In this document: piece after piece, positions 29,030 to 38,189 of the stretch | Numbering within the stretch: the stretch's first letter is position 1 | Layout: each line of letters starts with the position of its first letter | Source: AC-69 sp963751665 | GTDB lineage: Bacteria; Actinomycetota; UBA4738; HRBIN12 | Direction: 5' to 3' | Assembly: GCA_963751665.1 (NCBI GenBank) | Contig: CAVVVF010000001.1 | Location: 620,001 to 684,000 of the forward strand | DNA length: 64,000 nt | Notes under the pieces: model-generated | What the model was told of the DNA's origin: nothing | Database searches by the model: none | What the model saw: only the letters and a program-made list of their open reading frames with translations | Position numbers and translations under genes: made by a program

Positions 29030-29517
29030 CGTTCCACAGCGGGCGAAACCCGCTTGAGCTCTCCCTTCAGGTGCCGGGTGAGCGGCACGTCTCGCATGGC
29101 CATCTCGAGCTCGTAGCGGAGGACGTCGCCGTCGAGCTCGAACCGCCGCCGGAGCTCGGTGACCGGGGATCCGGTCGCGGTGGTCGCCACCGCCGTGGAG
29201 GCCACGTCGATCGCGTTCGCGGAAACCGACCCCTCCGCCACCTCCACGATACCCAAGGGATGCGCGAGCACGAGCTCGACCCGCCCCGGCCCCGCGGGAC
29301 GGAGGAACCCCCGCTCGAAGTGCAGCGGCTCGCCGTCCCCGGCCGCCCAGCTGCGCTGGGCGTACAAGAGGAACGGCTCGCCCACGTGCTCGAAGGACAT
29401 CTCCTCGCCGTAGCGGAACGGCCCGGACGAGGGCCAGTCGCCCTCCCCCTCGCCCGCCCACGTCCCCAGCAGGAACGCGATGGGCTGGAGGTCGGGATGA
29501 AACGCCGGCACCGCCAT
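29026..29517 (-). CDS. Nitrobindin-like heme-binding beta-barrel protein
   Basis: 163 residues of the nitrobindin/THAP4 beta-barrel family. The N-terminal family motif is LLGTWAGEGEG, and the C-terminal part ends TRHLKGELKRV. Such proteins bind heme b and react with NO or peroxynitrite. The ATG lies seven bases after a TACCGT box, so the mRNA is probably leaderless. It overlaps by four bases the P1B-5-hemerythrin ATPase gene. The pairing of a heme/NO protein with an iron- or nickel-linked pump whose tail binds di-iron suggests a shared metal or NO/oxygen response (inference). Confidence 0.85.
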   Translation of the reverse strand: MAVPAFHPDLQPIAFLLGTWAGEGEGDWPSSGPFRYGEEMSFEHVGEPFLLYAQRSWAAGDGEPLHFERGFLRPAGPGRVELVLAHPLGIVEVAEGSVSANAIDVASTAVATTATGSPVTELRRRFELDGDVLRYELEMAMRDVPLTRHLKGELKRVSPAVER

Positions 29518-29581
29518 CGCGGCGACGGTACCACGGGCAAGCGTGGGCCCCGCCGTGCGGGGGCCACGCCTACCCGGAAGC

Positions 29582-29733
29582 TCAGGCCTCGACCGGCTTG
29601 AGCTGCGCGATGGCCTGGTCGGGGGTGACGTCCATGCCATGGACTTCCTTGCTGTGCTTCTGGATCTGAGGGACGAGTTCCTCCTGCGTGCCCTTCGCGC
29701 TCCAACCGCACTCGCACGTGACCCGTACTGCAT
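29582..29733 (-). CDS. Small DUF1059-type protein (one base lost near the start)
   Basis: About 50 residues. Following a strong AAGGAGGT box and the ATG at 29733, a second frame opens within two codons and reads VTCECGWSAKG ... QKHSKEVHGMDVTPDQA, the signature of DUF1059 proteins: a CXCGW metal-like motif and a conserved His region. The open frame itself has no usual start codon, so one base is missing in codons two or three. The function of the family is unknown. It is too short to appear in most gene calls. Confidence 0.7.
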
Positions 29734-29789
29734 GCGGCCACCTCCTTCCGCGGCCGATACTCGGCGGGTCCCGTTGGCCGAAGGTTGGA

Positions 29790-30568
29790 GTGCGGTTGGA
29801 ACCGGACGCGTCGCTTCGGATCTACCTGGCCGGCTCGATCTGCGCCGTGCGGGGGTCGGCCCTCGTGCCGCAGAAGCGGTTCCCTGGACGCCAAGGCCGC
29901 CTGGCCTTCGCCATGCTGGCCGCGGACCGGGACCGGGCGCTGTCGCCCGACGAGTTCGCCGAGCAGCTGTGGGGTGCCCGGCCGCCTCGAGCCTGGGACA
30001 CCGCGCTTCGAGCCATCGTGAGCAAGCTCCGCTCGGCACTTGCCGACGTCGGCCTGCCTCCGGACGCCATCGCCCACGCGCTCGGGTGCTTCCAGCTCGT
30101 GCTCCCGGCAGGGGCGTGGGTCGACTTGGAGGCCGCCGACGACGCCGTGCACCGAGCTGAAGCGGCGCTGCGAGCCGGCGATCGCGACGAGGCGAACGGG
30201 TGGGCCCTGGTGGCGAACGCCATCGCCAGGCGGCCGTTCCTGTCCGGCGAGGAGGGCTCGTGGGCCACCAGGCGCCGGGCCATGCTCCACGACGTCCGGG
30301 TCCGGGCGCTGGAATGCCGCTCGGCGGTGTGCCTGGAGAAGGAGCTGTTCTCCCTGGCTGCTCGCGACGCCGAGCTGGTCCTGGAGCTCGAGCCGTTCCG
30401 GGAGACCGCGCCTACCGGCTCCTCATGCGGGCCCACGCCGGCGCGGGCAACCCGGCAGAGGCGCTCCGCGTAAACGAGCGGTGCCGGGGCGTGATCGGGA
30501 ACGAGCTCGGCGTGAGCCCGTCGCCGGAGACCGAGGCCGTCTACCTCGACATCCTTCGAACGCGTTGA
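29790..30568 (+). CDS. SARP/BTAD-type transcriptional regulator, frameshifted
   Basis: About 258 residues. An OmpR-like winged-helix region (about 5-85, with LSPDEFAEQLWG and RAIVSKLRSAL) is followed by a bacterial transcriptional activation domain of helical repeats. The C-terminal part AYRLLMRAHAGAGNPAEAL and ELGVSPSPETEAVY is canonical for the family. The frame changes once near 30.41 kb, where a base is missing in a C/G run. Actinobacterial SARPs activate secondary metabolism or stress genes; no biosynthetic cluster is adjacent. The GTG at 29790 follows a GAAGG box. Confidence 0.8.
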
Positions 30569-30596
30569 GCCGTCGCGGGCTGGTAGCGTTGGCCGG

Positions 30597-31367
30597 ATGC
30601 CGACCGTCGCCCGCCTGAACGTCACGCCGGTGAAGTCCACGGCGCTGCACAACCCGGAGCGCATCACGCTCGAGCGCTACGGTGCGGTCGGCAACCGCGA
30701 GTTCTTTTTCGTGGATGCCGATGGTCGGCGGTTCGGAGGCTCCAAGAAGGCGCCGCTCATGCCGATCCGCGCCGAGCATGATCCCGCCGAGGACCGGCTG
30801 ACCCTTCGCCTCCCCGACGGAATCGTGATCAGCGGTCCGGCAGCCGCGGACGGGGAGGCCCTCATCGTGAACTTCTACGGGCGAGCGGTTCCGGCGCACA
30901 TCGTGGAGGGCGATTGGGAGGAGGGCCTGTCCCGGTACGTCGGACACCTCGTCCGGCTGGCGCGCGTGGACCGGCCCGGGGATGCGACCGACGAGCGGCC
31001 GGTCACGCTCGTATCGCTGGCCTCGGTCGCCGAGCTCAGCCGGCAGGGCGGCCGGGACCGTGCGATCGACCCCGGACGATTCCGCATGCTCGTCGAGATC
31101 GAGGGGTGCGAGCCACACGAGGAGGACACCTGGTCTGGCCGGCGGGTTCGCATCGGCGAGGCCGAGGTCCGCGTAGGCGACCCGGTCCCCCGGTGCGTGA
31201 TCACCACACTCGATCCAAAGACCGGCCAGAGGGACTTCCCCACCCTGTCGGTGATCCGGGCCTATCGCGGTGTTGCCGGCGACAAGGAGCTCCAGTTCGG
31301 TGTGTACGGCGACGTTGTCCGGCCCGGGACGATCGGGGTCGGCGACCCGGTCGAGCCGCTCGACTGA
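30597..31367 (+). CDS. MOSC-domain protein
   Basis: 256 residues with an N-terminal MOSC beta-barrel domain (about 1-95) and a C-terminal MOSC domain. The conserved Cys in VPRCVITTLDP is the residue that binds the molybdenum cofactor sulfur in this family (sulfurases, mARC-like reductases). It is a stand-alone MOSC protein, so the partner reaction is unknown. The ATG lies seven bases after TAGCGT, consistent with leaderless transcription. Confidence 0.88.
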   Translation: MPTVARLNVTPVKSTALHNPERITLERYGAVGNREFFFVDADGRRFGGSKKAPLMPIRAEHDPAEDRLTLRLPDGIVISGPAAADGEALIVNFYGRAVPAHIVEGDWEEGLSRYVGHLVRLARVDRPGDATDERPVTLVSLASVAELSRQGGRDRAIDPGRFRMLVEIEGCEPHEEDTWSGRRVRIGEAEVRVGDPVPRCVITTLDPKTGQRDFPTLSVIRAYRGVAGDKELQFGVYGDVVRPGTIGVGDPVEPLD

Positions 31368-31373
31368 ATCCGA

Positions 31374-32129
31374 TCAGCTGCCGATCGGGATCACCAAGTT
31401 CTCCCGCCCGATCGTGATGGTGCCGCCATAGGCCTCGACGGCCTGAGCGAGTGACACATCGCGGTCGACGGTCGGCCAGAAGTGCGAGAGGACCAGGTGA
31501 GGCACGCCTGCCCGGGCCGCATGTTCGGCAGCTTGCCGGGAAGTGAGATGGATCGGGCCCATCCGCTCGCCCTGCCCATCGACCCAGCTGGCTTCGGCCA
31601 CGAGGACGTCCGCCCCCCTGGCGAGCGCCTCGATCTCCTCGCTCGGCCCCGTGTCGCCGGTGTAGGCGACCGTCGCGCCGTCCGCCGCGATCCGCATCCC
31701 CATGTTCGGCACGGCGTGGGGGAGAAGCCGGGTCTCGAACCGGAATGGCCCGATCTCGAACCCCTCGCCGGGTTCTACCTCTCGCACCGCGAAGCCTCCC
31801 CGGAAGGGCGTCTCGTCGTCGGCATCGTCCAACCTCCCGATCCGCTCCACGACTCCCGGTGGCGAGATTAGTGCAAGCGGTGGCAGCGGATCGTCCCGGA
31901 AGGTCCGAGCGAAGAACAGCGGCACGAGGTCGAGGCAGTGGTCGAGGTGCTCGTGGGAAACGACCACCGCGTCGATCCGCTCAAGCGGGACGTGAAGCTG
32001 GAAGTTCGCCAGCACGCCGGGCCCGAAGTCGAGAACGACTGTGACGTCGTCGTGGCGCAGAAGGTAGCCGCTGGCCGCCCCACCCGGTCCCGGCCATCCC
32101 GCGTACGAACCGAGGATGATCAGTTCCAT
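31374..32129 (-). CDS. Metallo-beta-lactamase-fold protein, RNase Z-like
   Basis: 251 residues of the RNase Z/ElaC-like MBL group. Metal motif SHEHLDHCLDL, then PHAVPNMGMRI, YTGDTGPSEE and the final LSHFWP are visible. Related actinobacterial proteins include a cyclic-phosphodiesterase-like group; substrate not determined. It is convergent with the MOSC gene, six bases apart. Confidence 0.85.
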   Translation of the reverse strand: MELIILGSYAGWPGPGGAASGYLLRHDDVTVVLDFGPGVLANFQLHVPLERIDAVVVSHEHLDHCLDLVPLFFARTFRDDPLPPLALISPPGVVERIGRLDDADDETPFRGGFAVREVEPGEGFEIGPFRFETRLLPHAVPNMGMRIAADGATVAYTGDTGPSEEIEALARGADVLVAEASWVDGQGERMGPIHLTSRQAAEHAARAGVPHLVLSHFWPTVDRDVSLAQAVEAYGGTITIGRENLVIPIGS

Positions 32130-32154
32130 CGGCTGAGGTCGTCCCTCGTCGTCG

Positions 32155-32355
32155 TCACCGAGCGAAGAAGTGCATCCCGAGCCAGGCCCATCCGGCCACC
32201 ACCCCGATCCGTCCCGACCGCGTGCGCATCAGACGTCGAAGCACCTGCCCGAACGACGGGATCCTCGACTGCGACCGATGGCTGAGAAGCTCGAGCGCCA
32301 CCCCGGAGGACGCGATGGCCAGGTACCCAGCGACGGTGATGTCATGGCTGTTCAT
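32155..32355 (-). CDS. Small membrane protein of unknown function
   Basis: 66 residues with two hydrophobic segments (about 7-23 and 50-64) around a basic loop rich in Arg and Ser. Its start overlaps the stop of the upstream membrane protein (ATGA), so they are translated together. I do not recognise a named family beyond similarity to small actinobacterial membrane proteins. Confidence 0.65.
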   Translation of the reverse strand: MNSHDITVAGYLAIASSGVALELLSHRSQSRIPSFGQVLRRLMRTRSGRIGVVAGWAWLGMHFFAR

Positions 32356-32996
32356 CGTTCCAACAGTAGCCAGCCGAACGCCAGCCACAGGCTCAGGGTG
32401 ATCGACCGTCCGAGGTGCGAGGCCAACACCGGGTCGGTCAAGGTGCTGATCGTCGGGTGGGCGGGCGACGGGGTGGTGAGCGACGGCTGGAGCAGCAGCG
32501 CCGCGAGCTCCCACAGCGCGAGCGCCAGGAACACAGCGACCCATGACAGCGTCCCCCACGGATCCAAGCCGAGCGGTTCCGTGGCTTGGTGCGTCGGCCT
32601 GCGCCATGCCACCGCCACGCCGGCCGCCCCCGGTCCCACGACCGAGACCGTCGACGGCCACGTGTAACGCCCGAACGTCCCCACCAGCGCTGCGTAGGCC
32701 AACCCGGCGAACACGATCGCCGGCGTGACCCTCGAGCATCTGACCGACGGCTCGGCCGGTGACGCATCCGGCTCCTCGTGCCGGCGGTGGACGGCGTCCC
32801 AGCTCAGCAACCCCGCCACCGCGAAGAGCACCGCGCCGTGGACGACGGGGTCTCCGGACAGCACCTCGAAGATCCCGGCGAGCACGAAGATGGCAACGAT
32901 GATGGGCTCCCGGGCCGCTGCAAGGAACGAACGAGGCGGCGTGCCGGCCGACGCGTCCCCGCGAGCACCCGGATCGTCCCGGCTCGTCGAGCCCAT
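32352..32996 (-). CDS. Integral membrane protein of unknown function
   Basis: 214 residues with about five predicted membrane segments (around 30-48, 52-68, 90-108, 113-130, 150-170 and near the C-terminus) and a polar N-terminal tail. No catalytic motif seen. It is the first gene of a two-gene overlapping unit with the 66-residue membrane protein, suggesting a two-component membrane complex (inference). Confidence 0.7.
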   Translation of the reverse strand: MGSTSRDDPGARGDASAGTPPRSFLAAAREPIIVAIFVLAGIFEVLSGDPVVHGAVLFAVAGLLSWDAVHRRHEEPDASPAEPSVRCSRVTPAIVFAGLAYAALVGTFGRYTWPSTVSVVGPGAAGVAVAWRRPTHQATEPLGLDPWGTLSWVAVFLALALWELAALLLQPSLTTPSPAHPTISTLTDPVLASHLGRSITLSLWLAFGWLLLER

Positions 32997-33023
32997 GTGG
33001 CCCAGCCTATCGCCTCGTTCGGA

Positions 33024-33458
33024 CTAGAACCCCTCGCCGTAGTCCTGGTCGGTCACGGGATCGCCCCACTCGGGCGCGCCGCCCCCGTTCACCGCGACGT
33101 GCACCACCGGGCTGTCGGGAGCTCCCCCGTGGAAGTGCCACTCCCCGGCCGGAACGTGAACGATGTCGCCCGGTTCCAGCACGTGCCCGGGCCCGCCCCG
33201 GGATCGCACTCGCCCCCGGCCGGTCAGCCCGTACAGGAACTGCCCACCTGGATGCGCATGCCAGTGCGTCCGGGCTCGGGGCGCGAAGTGCACGATCCCC
33301 ACGTTCGTCCCGTCCGCCGCCGCGGGCCCCGCCCGAAGCCACACCTCGCCGGTGAACCTCGCAGCATCGCCCTTCTCGAACGCCGCCTCTCGCGCCTTGG
33401 CCGCTTCCACGATCGACCTCCTCCGCTCGCGTCCTCGAACGCGAGCGGCCTCGATCAT
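33024..33458 (-). CDS. Cupin-domain protein
   Basis: 144 residues with a conserved beta-barrel. The first cupin motif is visible in HWHAHPGGQ with the later Glu/His positions (PAGEWHFHGG), so a divalent metal site is likely. Similar single-domain cupins act as dioxygenases or sensors; here the activity is unknown. The start could be one of several ATG/GTG codons; I used the first ATG. Confidence 0.8.
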   Translation of the reverse strand: MIEAARVRGRERRRSIVEAAKAREAAFEKGDAARFTGEVWLRAGPAAADGTNVGIVHFAPRARTHWHAHPGGQFLYGLTGRGRVRSRGGPGHVLEPGDIVHVPAGEWHFHGGAPDSPVVHVAVNGGGAPEWGDPVTDQDYGEGF

Positions 33459-33480
33459 GGTGCCCGCGTTCGGTCTCCCA

Positions 33481-33762
33481 TCATCGTTCCTGACTCTGCA
33501 TCAGCGCCAACCCGAAGATGAACAGGGGCAAGCCGATGAACGACAGGAAGATGCTCAGGATCAGGAGCCAGCCGGTAAGGGCCATCCCGAATCCGATCAG
33601 CACCAGGATCAAGCGCCACAGCAGGCCGGTCTCGTCGGGCTCAGGCCGAGGGTCGATCCCGTCCACGGCTCGGATCCCACCCTTGAACTCGCGCGCCAGG
33701 CCCTCGACCTCGATCTCGTTCGAGGAGGCGGTCGGCCGGAGTGCTTCGGTCGTCTGCAACAT
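33481..33762 (-). CDS. Small membrane protein with C-terminal double transmembrane segment
   Basis: 93 residues. The N-terminal half is polar and acidic. The C-terminal half holds two close hydrophobic segments (about 50-67 and 70-88). ATG at 33762 follows an AAAGGGG box; a GTG seven codons earlier is possible. The gene occupies the place where the 5' part of the SigJ-type sigma gene should be. Function unknown. Confidence 0.6.
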   Translation of the reverse strand: MLQTTEALRPTASSNEIEVEGLAREFKGGIRAVDGIDPRPEPDETGLLWRLILVLIGFGMALTGWLLILSIFLSFIGLPLFIFGLALMQSQER

Positions 33763-33829
33763 CGCCGGTGCCCCTTTCGTCACGTCGTCCACGGAGACGA
33801 ACGAGCGGCCGCCCCTGTGACACCACCAG

Positions 33830-34324
33830 ATCGCGCGTGTCGTCGGCAAGTCCGAGGACAACTGCCGCCAGATCGCTGTGCGCGCCCGACGGCAGGTCGA
33901 TGCGAAAAAGCCGCGGTTCGAGGCCTCGCGCCAGAGGAAGGAGGAGCTCGCCCGGCGGTTCTTCGCCGCGGCCGCGGAGGGCGACGCCGAAGGACTGCTC
34001 GGCTTGCTCGCGGCCGACGTCGTCGCGTACGGCGACGGCGGCGGCAAGGCGCCCGCGTTCCCGCGGCCCGTCTTCGGCCGAGAGCGGGTCGTCAGGCTGT
34101 TCGCCGGCCTTCGAGGTCGAGCGGAGCAGCTGCGGGTGACGACCCTGCGTTCGGCTGCGATCAATGGGCAACCGGGGGCGGTCTTCTTCGATCCGGAGGG
34201 CCAGCCCGTCCTCGTCGTCTCCCTCGACATCGCCGACGACCAGGTGCAGGCGATCCGTGCGGTCAGCAACCCCGACAAGCTGAGCCACCTCCGCCAGCTC
34301 TCGGTTGAATACCCCGACACCTGA
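33830..34324 (+). pseudogene. SigJ-type (ECF41) sigma factor lacking its N-terminal half
   Basis: The translated stretch starts inside sigma region 4 (IARVVGKSEDNCRQIAVRAR) and continues into a full SnoaL-like regulatory domain (ARRFFAAAAEGDAEGL, GDGGGKAPAFPRP, SNPDKLSHL), the hallmark of SigJ/ECF41 factors. Region 2 and most of region 4 are missing, with a stop codon nine bases before the start of this frame and another gene on the opposite strand beyond. So the promoter-binding core is gone. Either a deletion happened in the genome, or the remaining SnoaL part has become a separate small protein from the ATG at 33912 or the GTG at 33878. Confidence 0.75.
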
Positions 34325-34356
34325 TTCAATGGTCCTCGCCCGCGCGAGGAGGCACC

Positions 34357-35317
34357 ATGATCAGGTTCGGACTGCAGCTGCCGAGCTTCACCTTTCCGGG
34401 AGTCCCGGACGACCGGCTGTTCGACCGGATCACCGAGATCGCCTCGGCGGCCGAGGACTCAGGGTTCGACTCGTTCTTCGTGATGGACCATTTCCAGCAG
34501 ATCGCCAACATCGGCCCGCCCGAGCACCCCATGCTCGAGGCCTACACGCTGCTCGGGGCCGTGGCCGCCAGGACCTCGCGCATCAAGCTCGGCACCCTGG
34601 TCACGGGGGTGACGTACCGGAACCCAGCACTCCTGGCGAAGATCGTCACCACGCTCGACGTGATCTCAGGCGGCCGGGCCATCCTGGGGATCGGCGCGGC
34701 CTGGAACGAGAAGGAGGCCACCGAGTACGGCTACGACTGGCCGTCGACGCGGGAGCGGATGGAACGACTGGAGGACGCGATCCAGATCTGCCGCGCGATG
34801 TTTACGAAGGAGGTGGCGACGTTCGAGGGACGGCACCACCGCATCCGGGGTGCGCTGCAACTTCCCCCGCCCCGTCCAACCCGGTGGCCCCAAGATCATG
34901 GTGGGTGGGAGCGGCGAGCAGCGCACGCTCCGTCTGGTCGCGCAGTACGCGGACGCCTGTAACCTGTTCGGCGACGTCGACACGATCCGCCACAAGCTCG
35001 CGGTCCTCGAGCGGCACTGCCGCGATGTCGGACGCGACCCGGCCGAGATCACGAAGACCCGGCTGGGGACGCTGGTGATCGCTGACACCAAGGAGGAGGC
35101 CGAGGCCCGGCTCGAGGAGCGCCGGGCGGCCGGCGTCGATCCCGAACGCCTCCGGACCTACGTCGTCGGTGATCCCGAGACGGTCTGCAACCAGGTCCAG
35201 GCCTACTTCGATGCTGGCCTGGACGGGTTGATCTTCAACATGCCGCCCGGGACGCCGCCCGAGGTCGTGTCGCTGGGGGGCCGAACGCTCACCGAGCGGT
35301 TCGGGTCAGCCGCGTAG
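34357..35317 (+). CDS. LLM-class F420-dependent oxidoreductase, with one frameshift
   Basis: About 320 residues of the luciferase-like monooxygenase fold, in the group that uses coenzyme F420 in actinobacteria. Features: MIRFGLQLPSF start, WNEKEATEYGYD, and the C-terminal QVQAYFDAGLDGLIFNMPPG. The frame changes once near 34.86 kb, where a one-base error joins FEGRHHRIRGA to NFPRPVQPGGPKIMVGG. The substrate is unknown. The ATG at 34357 lies after a GAGGAGGCACC stretch. Confidence 0.85.
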
Positions 35318-35328
35318 CGCACGCGGAA

Positions 35329-36379
35329 TCATTCGGCGTGGAAGGCCGCCAGGCCCTTCGCCTCGTCCTCGAGCTCGCGCCGAGCCGCGCGCGGAAGGGG
35401 TTCGAACGGTTCCCACCGAATGCGTCCGCCCTCGTACCGCCACGTCCCCGCCACCGCACCGTCCACCAGGAAGGTCGAGACCGAGTGCGGTGTCCTGGTG
35501 TTGAACACAAGCGGCCGGTACGCTCCGGGAGGACCTGGGTGCGCCGGGCGTGGACCAGCAGCATGGCCTCCCAGGTCGGCAGGAACCGGACCGGCGCCCG
35601 AGTGTCGGGATCGGGAAGGGGTGCGCGAGGCAGGTCCAGGAGCTCACCACCGCGCTCGTCCCGGAAGCGGCGAAGCGGCATCCGCTCCACGACCGGCGCG
35701 AGGGTCCGAACCGGCAGCCCGGCCCAGCTGGCCATGTCCTTCACCGATGCCGGGCCGAAGCCGCCGAGGTACCGGCGCACCAGATGCTCCACGCTCTGCG
35801 TCTCCGTCGGCGACGCCTTCCCAGCCAGTCGTCGGCTAGGCCGTACAGGTCGGCCCGCCGCTGATCCCACGTCCCCGACGGCGGGACCCGGACCAGGTCG
35901 ATCCACATGCCCAGACCCGACCAGGCCACGGCGGGGATCCCTTCGGACGCCAGGAGCTCCTTCAGCTCCGAGGCCCGCCGAGGTCCCGCCGCGAGGTGCT
36001 TCCGGACCCTTGCCGCGACCGCCGCCATGTCCAGGCCCTCGACCTGGTGCCGGTACTGGGCCGACCACCAGTCGCGGCGCCCCCGCCGGATCGCCGACGC
36101 GAACAGCGGGAAGTCCGGGGCCGAGACCGTGTGGATGGTGACCCGCATCAGGGTGGCCTGGACGACCCGCCGCCGCTCCAGCGCCTCGGTCAACTCCTCC
36201 CTGCCGAAATCGCGGAGGCGCGTCCACAGCGAGATGTACCCGGAGGGCGCGTACTGGGTCTGCAGGCCGGCGACGCGCTCGAGGGCGCGCGTGAGCGGGA
36301 GCGATGACCGCTCCAGCAGGAGCTGGCGGGCGAGGAGCGCCCGGTTCAGCTCGCGAGCGGTCAGGACGCGCTCGGTCAC
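35329..36379 (-). CDS. Winged-helix DNA glycosylase AlkZ/YcaQ-like protein, frameshifted
   Basis: About 350 residues of the HTH_42 superfamily with the motif LQTQYAP, whose QxQ loop is the catalytic element in AlkZ/YcaQ DNA glycosylases that release alkylated bases or unhook interstrand crosslinks. The N-terminus MTERVLTARELNRALL is intact. Shifts near 35.82 kb and 35.52 kb move the frame; the pieces continue as VEHLVRRYLGGFGPASVKD and FLVDGAVAGTWRYEGG. The GTG start lies six bases after TAGGGT (leaderless). It is divergent from a second member of the same superfamily 25 bases away. Confidence 0.8.
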
Positions 36380-36404
36380 CGGCCGACCCTACACTGCGCC
36401 CCGG

Positions 36405-37514
36405 ATGCCTCGGATCAGAACGCTCACCGACGACGTGGTGCGTCGCCGGCGCACGGCTGCCCAGCATCTCCACCGCCCGAGGCGCCGTTCGGCCGTCGAC
36501 CTGGTCCGGCGCCTGACCGGCATCCAGGCGCAGTCCCTTCCCGCCGCCCGGCTTGCGTTCCCCGCTCGCACCGACGGGCTCACAGCCGAGCGCGTGGATC
36601 GGGCTCGACTGCGGGACCGCTCGATCGTGCACACCTGGGCCATGCGGGGAACCCTCTACCTGATCGCCGCCGAGGACTACGGGTGGCTCGTGCCGCTGGT
36701 CATGGAACCGAGGATCCCGAATGCGTTTCGCCGGCTGGAGCAGGAGGGCGTGCCGCCGATCAGCCAGCCAAGGCCGTCCGGCTGATCGGGCGGATGCTCG
36801 GACGGGAGGGTCCGCTCGCCGCGGCCGGAGATCGCCGAGCGGCTGCGAAGTGGAGGCATCCGTACGCAGGGGCAGGCCCTGGTCCACCTGCTGTGGCTGG
36901 CGTCCGCGAAGGGTGTGATCTGCCGCGGGCCGGAGCGAGGCCGTCACCAGTGCTTCGTGCTGGTCCGCGACTGGATCGGGGAACCGGAGCCGATGGAGCG
37001 CGATGCGGCGCTCGCCGAGTTGGCCGTGCGATTCCTGAAGGCGCCACGGGCCCTCGACGCCGGCCGACCTGGCCATGTGGTCGGGCATCCGAGTCGGCGA
37101 TGCCCGAAGAGCCTGGGCCGGCATCGAGGGTCGGCTGGTCGAGGTGAAGACGGGCCGGGGTGCGATGGGGTCGCTGCGACGATCGGCGGCCGAGGCCCCT
37201 GCCGGCGTGGTCCGGCTCATCCCGTGGTGGGACGAGTACCTCCTGGGTTGGAAGGATCGCGACCTGGTGGCGCCGCCCCATCAATGGAGGAAGATCAACC
37301 GCGATGGCGGCGGCTGGCTGAACCCGACCGTCCTCGCCGACGGCCTGGCGGTGGGGATGTGGAACACCGAGCCGACGCCGAAGTCCCTCCTCGTCGAGGT
37401 GCAGCCCTTCTCGCCCTTGTCCCGACGGTCCGTCGCGGCATCCGCCGAGAGGCTGAGCATCTATCGGACTTCCTTGGTACTCCGGTCAAGCCGGCCTTCG
37501 CCAGCGGTCCCTAG
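36405..37514 (+). CDS. Second AlkZ/YcaQ-like winged-helix protein, frameshifted
   Basis: About 370 residues. It has the superfamily element GIQAQSLPAARLAF (QxQ again) and WAMRGTLYLIAAEDYGWL, continuing as LIGRMLGREGPLA and LIPWWDEYLLGWKDRD. The open frame changes at least four times (near 36.77, 36.83, 37.07 and 37.43 kb). It shares a short divergent promoter region with the first paralogue; TACACT lies nine bases before the ATG. The two proteins are only distantly alike, so they may act on different lesions. In addition to decay, sequence error is possible. Confidence 0.75.
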
Positions 37515-37596
37515 CGGCGGGAATACATGGTGCGGTCATCATGACGACAACACCGCATCCCGTAGACTTCCCAATGTCCCACGAACGAGGTATCCC

Positions 37597-38051
37597 ATGA
37601 ACAACTGCGTGACGTGCGGCGCGGAGCTGCACCCGGAGCGAGCCGAGAAGTACGACTACTGCACCAAGCCCGAGTGCGTGGAGCACAATGGCAAGGGCCT
37701 TCCGATCGTAGCGATCGGCGTGAACAAGGCCGCCGATCAGTACGTGGTCCTCAACGAACGTACCGAGCAGGAAATGGCAAAGGGCCGGTACAAGAGGCGG
37801 CCGGAGGTCCCGGGATCCGTGCGCACCCCCTCGGGACCCGGCCGGCCCGCAGGCCGAGGCGGGCTCCCGCCGGGGCCCCTCGTTCCTCGGCCGGCGCTTC
37901 ACGCCCGCGCTGGAGCCAGGCTCAGGAGAATCTCGCGATCATCTACCGAGCCATGGGGATGAAGCCAGACGAGATCGCGAAGAAGCTCGGGGTCAGCCAG
38001 TACCTCGTCACGCAGATCCTGCTTGACGCGACTGCTCGAGGGAAGCGCTAG
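37597..38051 (+). CDS. Small zinc-finger plus helix-turn-helix protein (one frame change)
   Basis: About 150 residues. The N-terminus carries a CVTCGAELHPERAEKYDYC zinc site with a further Cys (PECV). The C-terminal part, in another frame from about 37.9 kb, has IYRAMGMKPDEIAKKLGVS, a helix-turn-helix-like segment, then the stop at 38051. I take the two as one gene with a shift between them. It is likely a DNA-binding regulator, but the family is not known to me. A TAGACT box lies at 37563-37568, about 28 bases upstream. Confidence 0.6.
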
Positions 38052-38123
38052 CCGCTTCCCTCTTGGGACTGACCACGCGCCCTCGCTAGGGGCCGCGCCT
38101 AGCTCGGTAATTCCTAGCCTCGG

Positions 38124-38189
38124 TGGGGCGGGGAGGACTCGAACCTCCGACCGACCGATGATGAGTCTTACGGACTCCAATGCTGCCCC
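38124..38189 (-). other. tRNA-like 3' half, possible attachment-site remnant
   Basis: The 44 bases from GACTCAT to the 3' end look like the anticodon arm, T-arm (GGAGG/CCTCC) and acceptor (CCGCCCC plus A) of a tRNA with CAT anticodon. The 5' half (GGGGCAGCATTGG...) cannot form a D-arm or proper anticodon stem. It lies in the same orientation as the intact tRNA-Met gene 3 kb away, the geometry of an island inserted at a tRNA 3' end. Seven of 44 positions differ from that tRNA, including compensatory T-stem changes. Confidence 0.5.

Noticed and set aside
38124..38189. Functional tRNA gene
   Set aside because: The 5' half cannot form a D-arm or anticodon stem. Only the 3' half is tRNA-like.
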